From a candidate division KSB1 bacterium (GTDB taxonomy: Bacteria; Zhuqueibacterota; Zhuqueibacteria; Zhuqueibacterales; Zhuqueibacteraceae): a stretch of DNA of 64,000 nt. The DNA lies in the NCBI GenBank assembly GCA_034506255.1, contig JAPDPX010000011.1, positions 1-64,000 of the forward strand. The letters are read 5' to 3'. Below, in pieces: positions 44,704 to 53,324 of this stretch (its first letter is position 1; every line of letters starts with the position of its first letter). The position numbers and the translations under genes are program-made. The notes below the pieces were generated by a model. The model saw only the letters and a list, made by a program, of their open reading frames with translations. It was not told the DNA's origin and searched no databases.

Positions 44704-46113
44704 TCAGGTGCGCCAGAGAATTTTTCTTTTGGTGCAAAAGCCCACCAGCAGCGCGAGCAGCAGCGTCAGCAGCATGCCCCTTAAAAATCCCAGCCACGGT
44801 GCGGTGGTGACCGCTTGCAGGAGCGGATAGAGGCCGGTGAGATGCAGCACCGGCATGATCGCAAACGCCACGCCGATATAAGCCAGCATGGGATTCTGGC
44901 CGTTGGCAATGAGCAGTTGAAACCCGCGCCGCTGCTGCCAGACTTCGATAAAAATGACGAGCGTGAGCAACAGCAAAACAGCCAGGCCGGCGGTGACGAA
45001 GTAGTAGCTCAACGTCGGATGATCCTTTTTGATGCCGCCCTCGAAAGGTTCGAACAGGAGCCCGAGGATGATCCAGTAGGCGCCCCAACTATAGAGCCTG
45101 GCCAGCAGACCCTCGGTGCGCGTGCGCGGTCTCCGTGTCAGCCCCGCCCCGATCAGCAGCACGGCGAAAGTGATCACCGTGGTGGTGATGAGCCAGCGTG
45201 CCTGCAAGCCGAGCAACAGGAAGATGGCCAGCCCGATGATCAGGGTGACCAGGGCCACTGGCCGGCCTTGGTTCCATGCGCGCAGCGGCTTGTCTTCTTC
45301 ACGACTGGCTCTCCGCCAGCGCAGCAGGAGTTCGCCCGCAATCATGCCGGGAATGACGAGGAAGAGGTACTGCAAATAGTAGAGCTGGTAGAGCCACGGC
45401 GCGGGACTGGCCTGCCACAGCCACGCCACCAGGCCCGGCGTTGTGCTGGCCAGGCGCAGTGCCAGCAATACTCCCAGGATTCCGAGACGCGGAATCAGAC
45501 GGGAACGCGTGGCCAGCCAGATCAGACTGCCAAACACCGCCATGTTGGCAAGCACAATGATGATGATGTCGCTGCGCGCGAGCGCAAATCCGCTGCCGTC
45601 GGGATAATGGACCGTGGCGAGCAGGGCAAGCGCAACGAGCCAGCCTGCCGCGCGGACGGCAAAGTGCACGGCCGGCTTCCAGTCCCGTGGCAGACGGGTG
45701 AAGAGGGCAAAGAAAACGGCGAGTGCCAGCAGGGCGAGCAGCCAGTGCCTGGCGGTGGGTTGCGCACTGAAAGTGTAGGGTTTGAGATGTTGCAAGGCGA
45801 TGGCAAAAAAGCCGAGCAGAAAACCGCGTTGCAGGATGGCACCGGCAATTTTCCAGCACGGCGTGCCCTGCGCCAGACGCGCAGTAAGCGCCAGCGGCAG
45901 GGCGGCACCGAGGCAAAAGAGAAAGAGCGGAAAGACCAGGTCGACCCAGGTGAGGCCCGGCAGGTTGGGGTCAAATTTGTGCGCGGGCGGCGGCACTTGG
46001 GCATGATACATCCACGCCGGCAGCACGCCGTACGGCACGAGCCCGGAGAGCACCATCATCAGAATGGCGAAGCCGCGAAGCGCATCGAGTGCCTGGCTGC
46101 GGGCGTGTTCCAT
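44704..46113 (-). CDS. DUF5009 / heparan-alpha-glucosaminide acetyltransferase-like membrane protein
   Basis: 469 residues with 10-12 membrane helices. The N-terminus has the family signature QALDALRGFAILMMVLSG, and WVDLVFPLFLFCLGAALPLAL is also typical. Related proteins (HGSNAT, DUF5009, DUF1624) move acetyl groups across the membrane onto terminal glucosamine. Start at 46113: the ATG shares one base with the upstream stop (TGATG), indicating coupling with the FAD oxidoreductase gene. Sequence upstream of this Met in the same frame has no membrane or family features. Substrate is unknown. Confidence 0.85.
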   Translation of the reverse strand: MEHARSQALDALRGFAILMMVLSGLVPYGVLPAWMYHAQVPPPAHKFDPNLPGLTWVDLVFPLFLFCLGAALPLALTARLAQGTPCWKIAGAILQRGFLLGFFAIALQHLKPYTFSAQPTARHWLLALLALAVFFALFTRLPRDWKPAVHFAVRAAGWLVALALLATVHYPDGSGFALARSDIIIIVLANMAVFGSLIWLATRSRLIPRLGILGVLLALRLASTTPGLVAWLWQASPAPWLYQLYYLQYLFLVIPGMIAGELLLRWRRASREEDKPLRAWNQGRPVALVTLIIGLAIFLLLGLQARWLITTTVITFAVLLIGAGLTRRPRTRTEGLLARLYSWGAYWIILGLLFEPFEGGIKKDHPTLSYYFVTAGLAVLLLLTLVIFIEVWQQRRGFQLLIANGQNPMLAYIGVAFAIMPVLHLTGLYPLLQAVTTAPWLGFLRGMLLTLLLALLVGFCTKRKILWRT

Positions 46114-47456
46114 CAGATGTTTCCCAGCTTGCCGAGATGTTCCTGCAGTTGTGCCAGCGGCACCTGCCGCACGCGGCCGGCATGCGGCAGGGCAAGCGCG
46201 GCAAGTGCACCGGCGGCCTCGCCCACCGCTGCGGACGTCGCTTGAATGCGCAGGGCGGCGTGACCGGCACGCGTCGCCGACAGGCAGCGGCCGGCCACCA
46301 GCAAATTTTCCCAATCTTTCACGATGATCGTGCCCAGGGGAATCTCATAGTATTGCCCCGGCGGCAAATGTTCCATGCGCGAGGGTTCGTCTTTTTGGCC
46401 GTGCACATCGATGCCGTAGCAGCCGCGCGCGATGCGATCAGGAAATTTGCGTGCATGCATCACATCCTCGCCGGTCATGACGTAATCACCCACCGCGCGC
46501 CGTGTTTCCCGCACGCCCACTTGCACGCCGGTTTCGATCAAGTGGGCGTGTTCGAACCCCGGCGCACCGGCGCGCAACAGGCCGGCAATTGTGAACACCT
46601 GCCGGCGGCCCTCGATTTCCGCCGCGGTCAAATCCCGGGAGGAGGAACCATCCAGCCCGAGAATGTTGGTGGTGTTGAAGGCCGCCTCGCCGAAGGCCGG
46701 CAGAGAGGTGAAGAAGAAGTAGTCCACCGCCTCACTCAACAGGCCTGCCTGCCGCGCCCTGCGCACCAGGTCGTAATATCCGGCGATGGCAACAATGCGG
46801 CCGGGGTGATATTCTTTGGTGGACCAGGCAAAGAATTGTTCCGGATGCGCGGCGACGTGGGCGACCGCCGCCTCCAGATCGATGCCGCCGAGGCGAAAGA
46901 ACAAGGTCATCGCCTGCAACCGGCCGGTTTGCTCATCCCCCTTGCGCCAGGGTGCGCCGGCGTGCAACAGCAGCTCGCCGTCGCCGCTGGTGTCGATGAA
47001 GACGCGGGCGGAATGCGGCTGCAGCGCGCGGCCCTGCTGCAGCAGAATGCTTTGCACCCTGCCATGCTCCACCCGGGCGCCCAGCATGACCGCGTGCAGC
47101 CGCAGCTCGACGCCGGCCTCGAGCAACATCTCGGCGGCGACGCGTTTGAAGGCCAGAGCACTGAAGCCGTTCTCGATCATCCCGCCGATCGCTGCCATGC
47201 GCTGGGTCAGCTCCTCGAAGAGGCCACCCACCAGCGGCTGGCGCCGGCCGCCCTCGGTTTCGATCCAGAACTTCATGAAGGGCGTGACCATGCCCGCAGT
47301 AGACATGCCGCCGAGAAAGCCGTAGCGCTCGATCAGCAGAGTGCGTGCACCCAGACGGGCGGCACTGGCAGCCGCGCAAATACCCGCGATGCCGCCACCC
47401 ACAACAATCACATCATGGTGCAGGTGTTCAGGGGGATGTTGGAACTGCGCAATCAT
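46113..47456 (-). CDS. FAD-dependent oxidoreductase (FAD_oxidored family), long form
   Basis: 447 residues. The dinucleotide-binding fold is at the N-terminus: DVIVVGGGIAGICAAASAARLG, then TLLIERYGFLGGMSTAG. The C-terminal part has the FAD-closing ENLLVAGRCLSAT and a terminal helix (ALRIQATSAAVGEAAG). The family is common in carbohydrate loci, but substrates are mostly unknown. The Met at 47456 is preferred to the one six codons earlier because GAGGT lies just before it. A shorter paralogue with the same LIE-x-YGFLGGM motif is at 62484-63539 in the opposite arm of this locus. Confidence 0.87.
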   Translation of the reverse strand: MIAQFQHPPEHLHHDVIVVGGGIAGICAAASAARLGARTLLIERYGFLGGMSTAGMVTPFMKFWIETEGGRRQPLVGGLFEELTQRMAAIGGMIENGFSALAFKRVAAEMLLEAGVELRLHAVMLGARVEHGRVQSILLQQGRALQPHSARVFIDTSGDGELLLHAGAPWRKGDEQTGRLQAMTLFFRLGGIDLEAAVAHVAAHPEQFFAWSTKEYHPGRIVAIAGYYDLVRRARQAGLLSEAVDYFFFTSLPAFGEAAFNTTNILGLDGSSSRDLTAAEIEGRRQVFTIAGLLRAGAPGFEHAHLIETGVQVGVRETRRAVGDYVMTGEDVMHARKFPDRIARGCYGIDVHGQKDEPSRMEHLPPGQYYEIPLGTIIVKDWENLLVAGRCLSATRAGHAALRIQATSAAVGEAAGALAALALPHAGRVRQVPLAQLQEHLGKLGNI

Positions 47457-47498
47457 GCCTGACCTCGCGCGCATTGGTTGCGGCCCGGTTTGCCGCGA

Positions 47499-48185
47499 TT
47501 ATGCCCGGTTTTGTATGGCCGCCACGAAGCGCCGGGTGATCAATTGCGGTCTGGTGATCGCGCTGCCGACACACACGGCGAACGCGCCTGCAGCCATGGC
47601 TTGTCGGGCTTGCGCGGCTTCCCAAATGCGGCCCTCGGCAATCACCGGCAGCGACAGGGCACGGCTGAGCGACGCAATCAACGCATAGTCGGGTTGTTCC
47701 TTGCTGGCGTGCTGGGCGGTGGCCGGGGTGTATCCGGAAAGTGTTGTCGCCACCGCGTCTGCTCCCGCCGCCGCCGCCTGCACGCCCTCCGCATGGGTTG
47801 CCACATCCGCCAGCAGCGGTATGCGGTAGCGCTGCTTGACCGCATGCAGAAAATCGCAGCCATGCCAGCCATTGGGCCGCACACGATCCGTGGCATCCAG
47901 GGCAATGATGTCTGCGCCGGCGTCGATCATCGCGGCGATGTCGGCGAAGTCCGGCGTGATCAGGACGGACCCGTCCGCAAACGAGCCTTTGATCAAGCCG
48001 ATGACCGGCAACTTGACCGCCGCTTTAATGGCGCGAATTTTTTCCAGACCCTCGGTGCGAATCGCCACCGCGCCGCCGATTTCCGCACAGCGCGCCAGCG
48101 CGGCAAGATATTCGGGACGATTCAGCGGCTCGTCACCCGCGGCCTGGCATGACACGATCAAACCATGCTGCAGCGCCGCAAACAT
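47499..48185 (-). CDS. nanE: N-acetylmannosamine-6-phosphate 2-epimerase
   Basis: 228 residues, a complete TIM barrel of the NanE family. Signature segments: HGLIVSCQA at the start, IKGSF (catalytic Lys region), IIALDATDR, TTLSGYT, VIAEGRI and GSAITRP. The enzyme interconverts ManNAc-6-phosphate and GlcNAc-6-phosphate, linking sialic acid or ManNAc to amino-sugar metabolism. AGGAGG six bases upstream of the ATG. No NanA, NanK or NagA is in the window, so the source of ManNAc-6-P is unclear. It lies 73 bases after the CBM9-like gene and 42 bases before the FAD oxidoreductase gene, probably one operon. Confidence 0.93.
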   Translation of the reverse strand: MFAALQHGLIVSCQAAGDEPLNRPEYLAALARCAEIGGAVAIRTEGLEKIRAIKAAVKLPVIGLIKGSFADGSVLITPDFADIAAMIDAGADIIALDATDRVRPNGWHGCDFLHAVKQRYRIPLLADVATHAEGVQAAAAGADAVATTLSGYTPATAQHASKEQPDYALIASLSRALSLPVIAEGRIWEAAQARQAMAAGAFAVCVGSAITRPQLITRRFVAAIQNRA

Positions 48186-48258
48186 GTTCTGCCCTCCTGT
48201 TGCAATTGCATTCCTGTGGTCAATTGTTGCATGCCCGCCGCCTTGCGCCGGGCGACGG

Positions 48259-50439
48259 CTATTTGATGAAAAGCATTTTGCCCGTCAGTACCTGTCCGCC
48301 GGCTTGCAGACGATAGAGGTAAAGGCCGCTGGGCTCGCTGCGCGGTGTCCATGAGAACCGATGGCGGCCCGCAACCAGCACGCCGTTGACCAGCGTCGTG
48401 ATCTCCTGCCCCGCGAGATTGAAGACCTTCAAGCTCACCGGCACGGTGGCCGGCAGCTCAAACATGATGGTCGTGCCGGGATTGAAGGGATTGGGATAAT
48501 TCTGCAGCAGGCGATATTCGCGCACGACTGCCGCAGCGGGCGTTTGTTCGACCGCGGTGATGCTGCCCGGCGATCCAATCACTTTCATGCGCAGACCAAA
48601 GGCCGCCGCATCGCGCCAGAGACTCGAGCCCAGCCCCATGCGCAGGAAGCTGTTGGTGCCATCCTGGTTGTTGATGCGATCTTCATCGGTGAGATCGACA
48701 TCAAAAGGCAGGATGTGACGGTCCTGCGGCGTGTAGCGCGGCCACTCGAGATTTTTCTGCGGGGCGACCTGTTTGGCAATTTTACCGGCGAGAGACGCCA
48801 GCGGGATGCGCCATTCGAGATCATAACCCTTCTCATCGTCCCACTGACGCAACGCCACGACGGTGTTGTGCAACAGGGTGTCAACGTAGCTCCAGGCATA
48901 ATTGACCACGCTGCCGCCGCTGGCATAGAATGCGCCGTTGGTCAAAGTGCTGTCGTAGGTCTGGATATTGATGCCGAGCTGATAGTCGGCACCGCGCGTG
49001 GCTTTGTCGGGATCATCGTCTGTCCCCGGCTTGATGCGATGGGTGCGGCCGCCGGCGACAATTTGGCCGGTGGCGGGGTCGATGATGTTGACATCGCGCA
49101 GGTGCGGACTGCCGGGGAGATCGCCAATATCATACAAGCCGAGATAGAGCGCAACGTGCTCCTGCGTGAACATGAGATTGGCATCGTTGCGGTTGCGACG
49201 ACGGTGTTGAAAGGCACCCGTGCCCTGCGGTTCATCGCGCACGCGGGCCGCGAAATAGATGTTGTCCTGATCCAGCCGCACTGCGATGTAGCCGCCGAAA
49301 TCCGCCGGCGAGCTCAGCACGTCACCGTTTTGAAAAATGTACTGGTGATTGGGACTGTCCTGGCTGATGCCAATGAACTGCGAGGTGGACCAGTCGCTGA
49401 GATCGCCGTCGATGGTGACTCCCGCCCCCGCCGGTGCGAAAGCAGCATGATAGTAATTGCCGGCATTCCTGCCACCACTGACATCCACCACCACGCCCCG
49501 ACCCTCCCAGGCGTAAGAATCGCGCCAGAGATTGCTGCCCCGGCCCAGACCGAGGAAGTTGTTGTTGAAATCCTCCGGAGCCCCCAGCCGGTCATCATCG
49601 GTGAGATCAATGTCGAAGGGAAGGACGTCGCCGGCTTGCGGGCGATAGAGCGGCCATTCGATGACGGCCTGTGGTTTGGAAGCGCGCGCAATCCTTCCCG
49701 CCAGGGAGGCGAAGGGGATCCGCCATTCCAGCGTGAAGCCCTTCTCATCACTCCACGGCTTGATTGCCAGCTCGGTGTTGGCGATCAGGGTGTCGACGTA
49801 ACCCCAGTTGTAGTTGATCACCTCTTCGCCGCTGGCATAATAGGCACCGTTGGCCAGCGTTTTGTCATAAGTTTGAAAGTTCACACCGAATTGATAATCC
49901 GGCCCCAGGGTGGCGTTGTCGGGATCGTTGTCGGTGCCGGGTTTGATGCGATAGGTTCGGCCGCCCTGCACCACCCGGCCGGTGGCAGGGTCGATGATGT
50001 CCACCGTGTTGCGATGCGGGCTGCCGGGCAGCGTGCCGATGTCGTAGAGACCAAGATAGATGGCGAGATGGTCGAAGGCGAAACTCAGGTTGGCATTTTG
50101 ACGGGTGCGGGGCGGATGAATTAAAATGCCGCCTTCATCGCGCACGTGGGCCGCAAGATAAAGATTGTCGTTGTCCATTTTGAGGGCAACGTGGCCGCTG
50201 AAATCCGCCGGTGAGGCAATGGGTTTGGCGCCCTTGAAAACGCCATGCGTGGGGCCGTCTTCGCTGAGATAGATGAACTCGGCATCGCGCCAGTCCTGCA
50301 GTACGCCATCGATCGTGACCGGCTGACCATTGAAGGCAATCACATAAAGATTGGCCGTGGCAGGAGGCGGGTCCTGCGGCCTGGCCGGCCCGTAAAAAAG
50401 AAGGATGTTCATCCACAAGAGCCTCGTCGCGAGTTTCAT
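48259..50439 (-). CDS. Secreted protein with two tandem CBM9/DOMON-like domains and sorting tail
   Basis: 726 residues. Signal peptide about 1-21. Two long repeats, about 25-325 and 335-635, share blocks such as YLGLYDIG, DIIDPATG / NIIDPATG, RIKPGTD-DPD, DYQ-G-N-QTYD and YASG. Each begins with a VTIDG-L-DW strand typical of family-9-like carbohydrate-binding (DOMON-fold) domains. The end carries NYPNPFNPGTT and a sorting module. No catalytic motif is visible, so it is probably a surface glycan-binding protein. Start at 50439 with AAGGAG seven bases upstream. Its promoter is predicted at 50552-50579. First gene of the minus arm of the divergent locus. Confidence 0.82.
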   Translation of the reverse strand: MKLATRLLWMNILLFYGPARPQDPPPATANLYVIAFNGQPVTIDGVLQDWRDAEFIYLSEDGPTHGVFKGAKPIASPADFSGHVALKMDNDNLYLAAHVRDEGGILIHPPRTRQNANLSFAFDHLAIYLGLYDIGTLPGSPHRNTVDIIDPATGRVVQGGRTYRIKPGTDNDPDNATLGPDYQFGVNFQTYDKTLANGAYYASGEEVINYNWGYVDTLIANTELAIKPWSDEKGFTLEWRIPFASLAGRIARASKPQAVIEWPLYRPQAGDVLPFDIDLTDDDRLGAPEDFNNNFLGLGRGSNLWRDSYAWEGRGVVVDVSGGRNAGNYYHAAFAPAGAGVTIDGDLSDWSTSQFIGISQDSPNHQYIFQNGDVLSSPADFGGYIAVRLDQDNIYFAARVRDEPQGTGAFQHRRRNRNDANLMFTQEHVALYLGLYDIGDLPGSPHLRDVNIIDPATGQIVAGGRTHRIKPGTDDDPDKATRGADYQLGINIQTYDSTLTNGAFYASGGSVVNYAWSYVDTLLHNTVVALRQWDDEKGYDLEWRIPLASLAGKIAKQVAPQKNLEWPRYTPQDRHILPFDVDLTDEDRINNQDGTNSFLRMGLGSSLWRDAAAFGLRMKVIGSPGSITAVEQTPAAAVVREYRLLQNYPNPFNPGTTIMFELPATVPVSLKVFNLAGQEITTLVNGVLVAGRHRFSWTPRSEPSGLYLYRLQAGGQVLTGKMLFIK

Positions 50440-50551
50440 AGGCAGCTCCTTCGCGTTATGGTGGGAACAGCACTGAGACAAGGACGGGCCGGCAAAAACT
50501 CGGGGTGGTGGCAGGCGCCGACCCGCGTATTTTTAATTGATCATATAAACA

Positions 50552-50579
50552 AATATATCGCAACATTTCTCATTGTCAA
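50552..50579 (-). promoter_or_regulatory. Candidate sigma-70-type promoter for the CBM9-like/nanE operon
   Basis: Read on the minus strand: TTGACA (50579-50574), 16 bases, then TATATT (50557-50552). Transcription would begin near 50545, about 105 bases before the start codon. The -35 is set in CTTGACAATGA, the same 11 bases as in the plus-strand promoter. Confidence 0.6.
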
Positions 50580-50632
50580 GGTCTTTCTCCGGCCGGGCGG
50601 ACGTCGATCCGGATCTCCTGCCTGGAAATGGC

Positions 50633-50661
50633 TTGACAATGATCCCGGATTGATATATTTT
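50633..50661 (+). promoter_or_regulatory. Candidate sigma-70-type promoter for the GH94/TonB operon
   Basis: TTGACA at 50633-50638, with TATATT at 50654-50659 (15-base spacer) or TATTTT at 50656-50661 (17-base spacer). The -35 is embedded in CTTGACAATGA, mirrored with the minus-strand promoter about 54 bases away. It implies a leader of ~180 bases before the GH94 start. Confidence 0.55.
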
Positions 50662-50722
50662 CAGCCATGAAAATCGCGGTTTTCCCCACAGCTTCCCCGG
50701 CATCCTGCCGCAATTTGGTGAC

Positions 50723-50750
50723 GGCAGGAGTGCGGCAAAGCCGACTCGCC
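50723..50750 (+). other. Stem-loop in the GH94 leader
   Basis: GGC-ag-GAGT-g-CGGC, AAA loop, GCCG-ACTC-GCC: an 11-pair stem with two small bulges, lying in the predicted 5' untranslated region. It has no T-tract. It may affect leader stability or be a regulator site. Confidence 0.4.
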
Positions 50751-50846
50751 AGGACAGGGCGTTGAAAATGTTTGTTAGGAGAGAGAATCAACAAATCCTA
50801 ACTGTGACCCAGAATCAGCCGGTTCATCCAACCGATTGCGGCCCGC

Positions 50847-53282
50847 ATGTCCGATCACAATCAGGATTCTCTGCCCCCCAACCCCTATGGCCATTTCACG
50901 GGCGATTATCGTGAATTCGTCATCACCCGTCCCGACACGCCCGCGCCCTGGGTGAATTATTTGTGGAACGAACATTACCAGGCACTGAGCAGCCACGTCG
51001 GCGGCGGGTTCTCCTTCGTACAGGACCCGCGCGACAACCGCATTCTGCGCTTTCGTTACAACAGCCTGCCTTGGGATCAGCCCGGCCGTTATCTTTATCT
51101 GCATGACGGCCACGAATTCTGGTCGTTGTCGTGGGCGCCCACCCAAACGCTGTCCTACGATCATTATGAAGCCCGGCACGGCCTGGGCTACACCATCATC
51201 GCCACCACGCGGCGGGGTTTAGCGGCTGAAGTAACGTACTTTGTTCCCCGCGGCGAAGCGATGGAATGCTGGCTGGTCAAGCTGGAAAATCGCAGCGGGG
51301 AACGCCGGCGCTTTGATTTGTTTGCCTATGCCGAGCTGTGTTTGGGGAATGCCCTCAATGATCTGATCAACCAGCCCAATGACAAGCATTTCAGTGCGGT
51401 GCGTTTCCGCCGCGAATGGCGCGGCCTGGCTGCCACGCGCAACTATTGGAAGAACACCCGCGGGGTCACTGTGGAACAGCCGAATCAGGACTGGCCGTTC
51501 GTCGTCTATTTCGCCAGCACGCTGCCGCAGGCGCCGGCCGGGTTCGACGGCGGCAGGGAGCATTTCATCGGCCGCTGGCGCTCGGAAGCCAATCCCGCAG
51601 CGGTGCAGCGCCGGCGCTGTTTTGATTCGGAAATCACTCACGGCGATCCGTGCGTCGCGCTGCAATATGACCTGGAACTCGCGGCGGGGGAGACGTTGAC
51701 CTTTGCCATGCTGCTTGGCGTCGCCGATAAAGCGGCCGCGGACGAGCAGGTCCCGCGCGTCTTGCAGCATTATCGCCAGGCGGGTGCGGTGGCGGCGGCG
51801 CTCGCGACGGTGAAAGCCCATTGGCACCGGCATCTTTCCGTGCTGCAGGCTGAAACACCCGACCCCGCTTTCAACGCTCTGATCAACGTATGGACGCGCT
51901 ACCAGACTGCGGTGACCTTTGACATGGCGCGCAACGCCGGCTATTATCACGGCGGCCTGCTGTTCGGCACCGGCATTCGGGATCAATGCCAGGATCTATG
52001 GGGGCCGTTGCTCGCCGAACCTGCGGCGGTGAAGGCGCGCTTGCTCGAAATCGCTTCCTATCAATTCGCCGATGGCTCGACCCTGCATAATTATTTCCGC
52101 CTCGCGCGCACCGGCGAGCGCACCGGGCATTCCGATACTCCGCTGTGGCTGCCTTTCGCGGTGATCAACTATCTTAAAGAAACCGGCGATTTCTCCCTGC
52201 TCGATGCTGTTGTGCCGTTTTATGATCGTGGTGCGGCCCCGCTGCGGCAGCATGTCGTGCTGGCGCTCGACTATGTCATCGGCCAGCTTACGGCGCGGCA
52301 TCTGCCGCGCTTTGGACCGGGTGATTGGAATGACACGCTCGACTATGTCGGCCGCGGCGGCACCGGTGAAACCATTTGGGGTGCGGCCTTCCTGTGTTAT
52401 CTGCTGCGGGAAGCCGGGATGCTGTTTGACCATCTCGGCGAGCGGGAAACCGCACGTCACTATCTCGCCGTCTATGAGCGGGTGAAGACGGCGATCAACA
52501 CGCTCGCCTGGGATGGCCGCTGGTATGTGCGCGGTTTCAAAGACAATGGAGAAGCGTTCGGCTCACATCGCAATTCAGAGGGGCAGATCTTTATCGAGCC
52601 GCAATCCTGGGCCGTGCTCGCCGGCGTGGCGACCGGCGAGCGGGCCCGACAAGTGTTGCAGGCGGTGCGCGAAAAACTGATGACACCTTTTGGTCCGCAA
52701 ATCGTCTCTCCCGCCTATCGCACTGTCGATCCGGCGATCGGCCTGGCGACACGCTGCGTGCCGGGCAAAAAGGAAAACGGCGCGGTGTTCAATCATGCCG
52801 CCTCGTGGTACGTTTGTGCCGAGCTGTTGTACGGCGATGTGCAACTCGGCTGGCAGACTTATCGTGACATGATGCCCATCAACAGCAGCAGCCGTGCCGG
52901 TCAGGAGCGTTACAAAACCGAACCCTATGTCTACGCCGAGTATGTCACCAGCCCCGAACATCCCACCGCGGGGGAGGCGAGCCATTCCTGGCTGACCGGC
53001 TCGGCGGTGTGGATGCTGCGCATCGGCACGGACGTGATCCTGGGATTGCAACCAACTTATCGCGGCCTGAAGCTGGATCCGCATTTGCCGGTCAACTGGC
53101 CGCGCGTGCGTCTGCACCGCGCGTTCCGCGGCACGATCTATGAAGTCGAAATCGAGCAAAGCGCAAAATTCGATGCGCCACGGCGCCTGCTGGTGAACGG
53201 TGAAGTATGCGAGGACGACGTTCTGCCGCAGCGGCCGGGCGCCGTGCTGCACGTGCACCTGCAGTTGCGCACGACAGTGTGA
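50847..53282 (+). CDS. GH94 family glycoside phosphorylase (cellobiose phosphorylase-like)
   Basis: 811 residues, the length of cellobiose and chitobiose phosphorylases. The N-terminal beta-sandwich begins YGHFTGDYREFVITRPDTPAPWVNYL; the (alpha/alpha)6 domain has the catalytic acid D496 in GDWNDTLD. Further family segments are ARHGLGYT, RNAGYYHGGLLFGTGIRDQCQD, KENGAVFNHAASW and EPYVYAEY. The enzyme cleaves a beta-linked disaccharide with phosphate to sugar-1-phosphate plus sugar, in the cytoplasm (no signal peptide). Cellobiose is the closest guess; N,N'-diacetylchitobiose or another beta-disaccharide is possible. The start has no good ribosome binding site, so the true start may differ slightly. 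First gene of the plus arm. Confidence 0.9.
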   Translation: MSDHNQDSLPPNPYGHFTGDYREFVITRPDTPAPWVNYLWNEHYQALSSHVGGGFSFVQDPRDNRILRFRYNSLPWDQPGRYLYLHDGHEFWSLSWAPTQTLSYDHYEARHGLGYTIIATTRRGLAAEVTYFVPRGEAMECWLVKLENRSGERRRFDLFAYAELCLGNALNDLINQPNDKHFSAVRFRREWRGLAATRNYWKNTRGVTVEQPNQDWPFVVYFASTLPQAPAGFDGGREHFIGRWRSEANPAAVQRRRCFDSEITHGDPCVALQYDLELAAGETLTFAMLLGVADKAAADEQVPRVLQHYRQAGAVAAALATVKAHWHRHLSVLQAETPDPAFNALINVWTRYQTAVTFDMARNAGYYHGGLLFGTGIRDQCQDLWGPLLAEPAAVKARLLEIASYQFADGSTLHNYFRLARTGERTGHSDTPLWLPFAVINYLKETGDFSLLDAVVPFYDRGAAPLRQHVVLALDYVIGQLTARHLPRFGPGDWNDTLDYVGRGGTGETIWGAAFLCYLLREAGMLFDHLGERETARHYLAVYERVKTAINTLAWDGRWYVRGFKDNGEAFGSHRNSEGQIFIEPQSWAVLAGVATGERARQVLQAVREKLMTPFGPQIVSPAYRTVDPAIGLATRCVPGKKENGAVFNHAASWYVCAELLYGDVQLGWQTYRDMMPINSSSRAGQERYKTEPYVYAEYVTSPEHPTAGEASHSWLTGSAVWMLRIGTDVILGLQPTYRGLKLDPHLPVNWPRVRLHRAFRGTIYEVEIEQSAKFDAPRRLLVNGEVCEDDVLPQRPGAVLHVHLQLRTTV

Positions 53283-53324
53283 ATGGATGCGAGTGGTTTC
53301 ACCTCTTCACGGAAAAGGTCGGTT

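Larger units (their letters stand above)
50440..50846. other. Divergent regulatory region of the carbohydrate locus
   Basis: 407 bases between the CBM9-like (-) and GH94 (+) genes. It contains back-to-back promoter candidates, an AT-rich patch around 50530-50560, a bulged hairpin at 50723-50750, and an inverted repeat GTTAGGA/TCCTAAC at 50774-50802 in the predicted GH94 leader. Confidence 0.6.
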
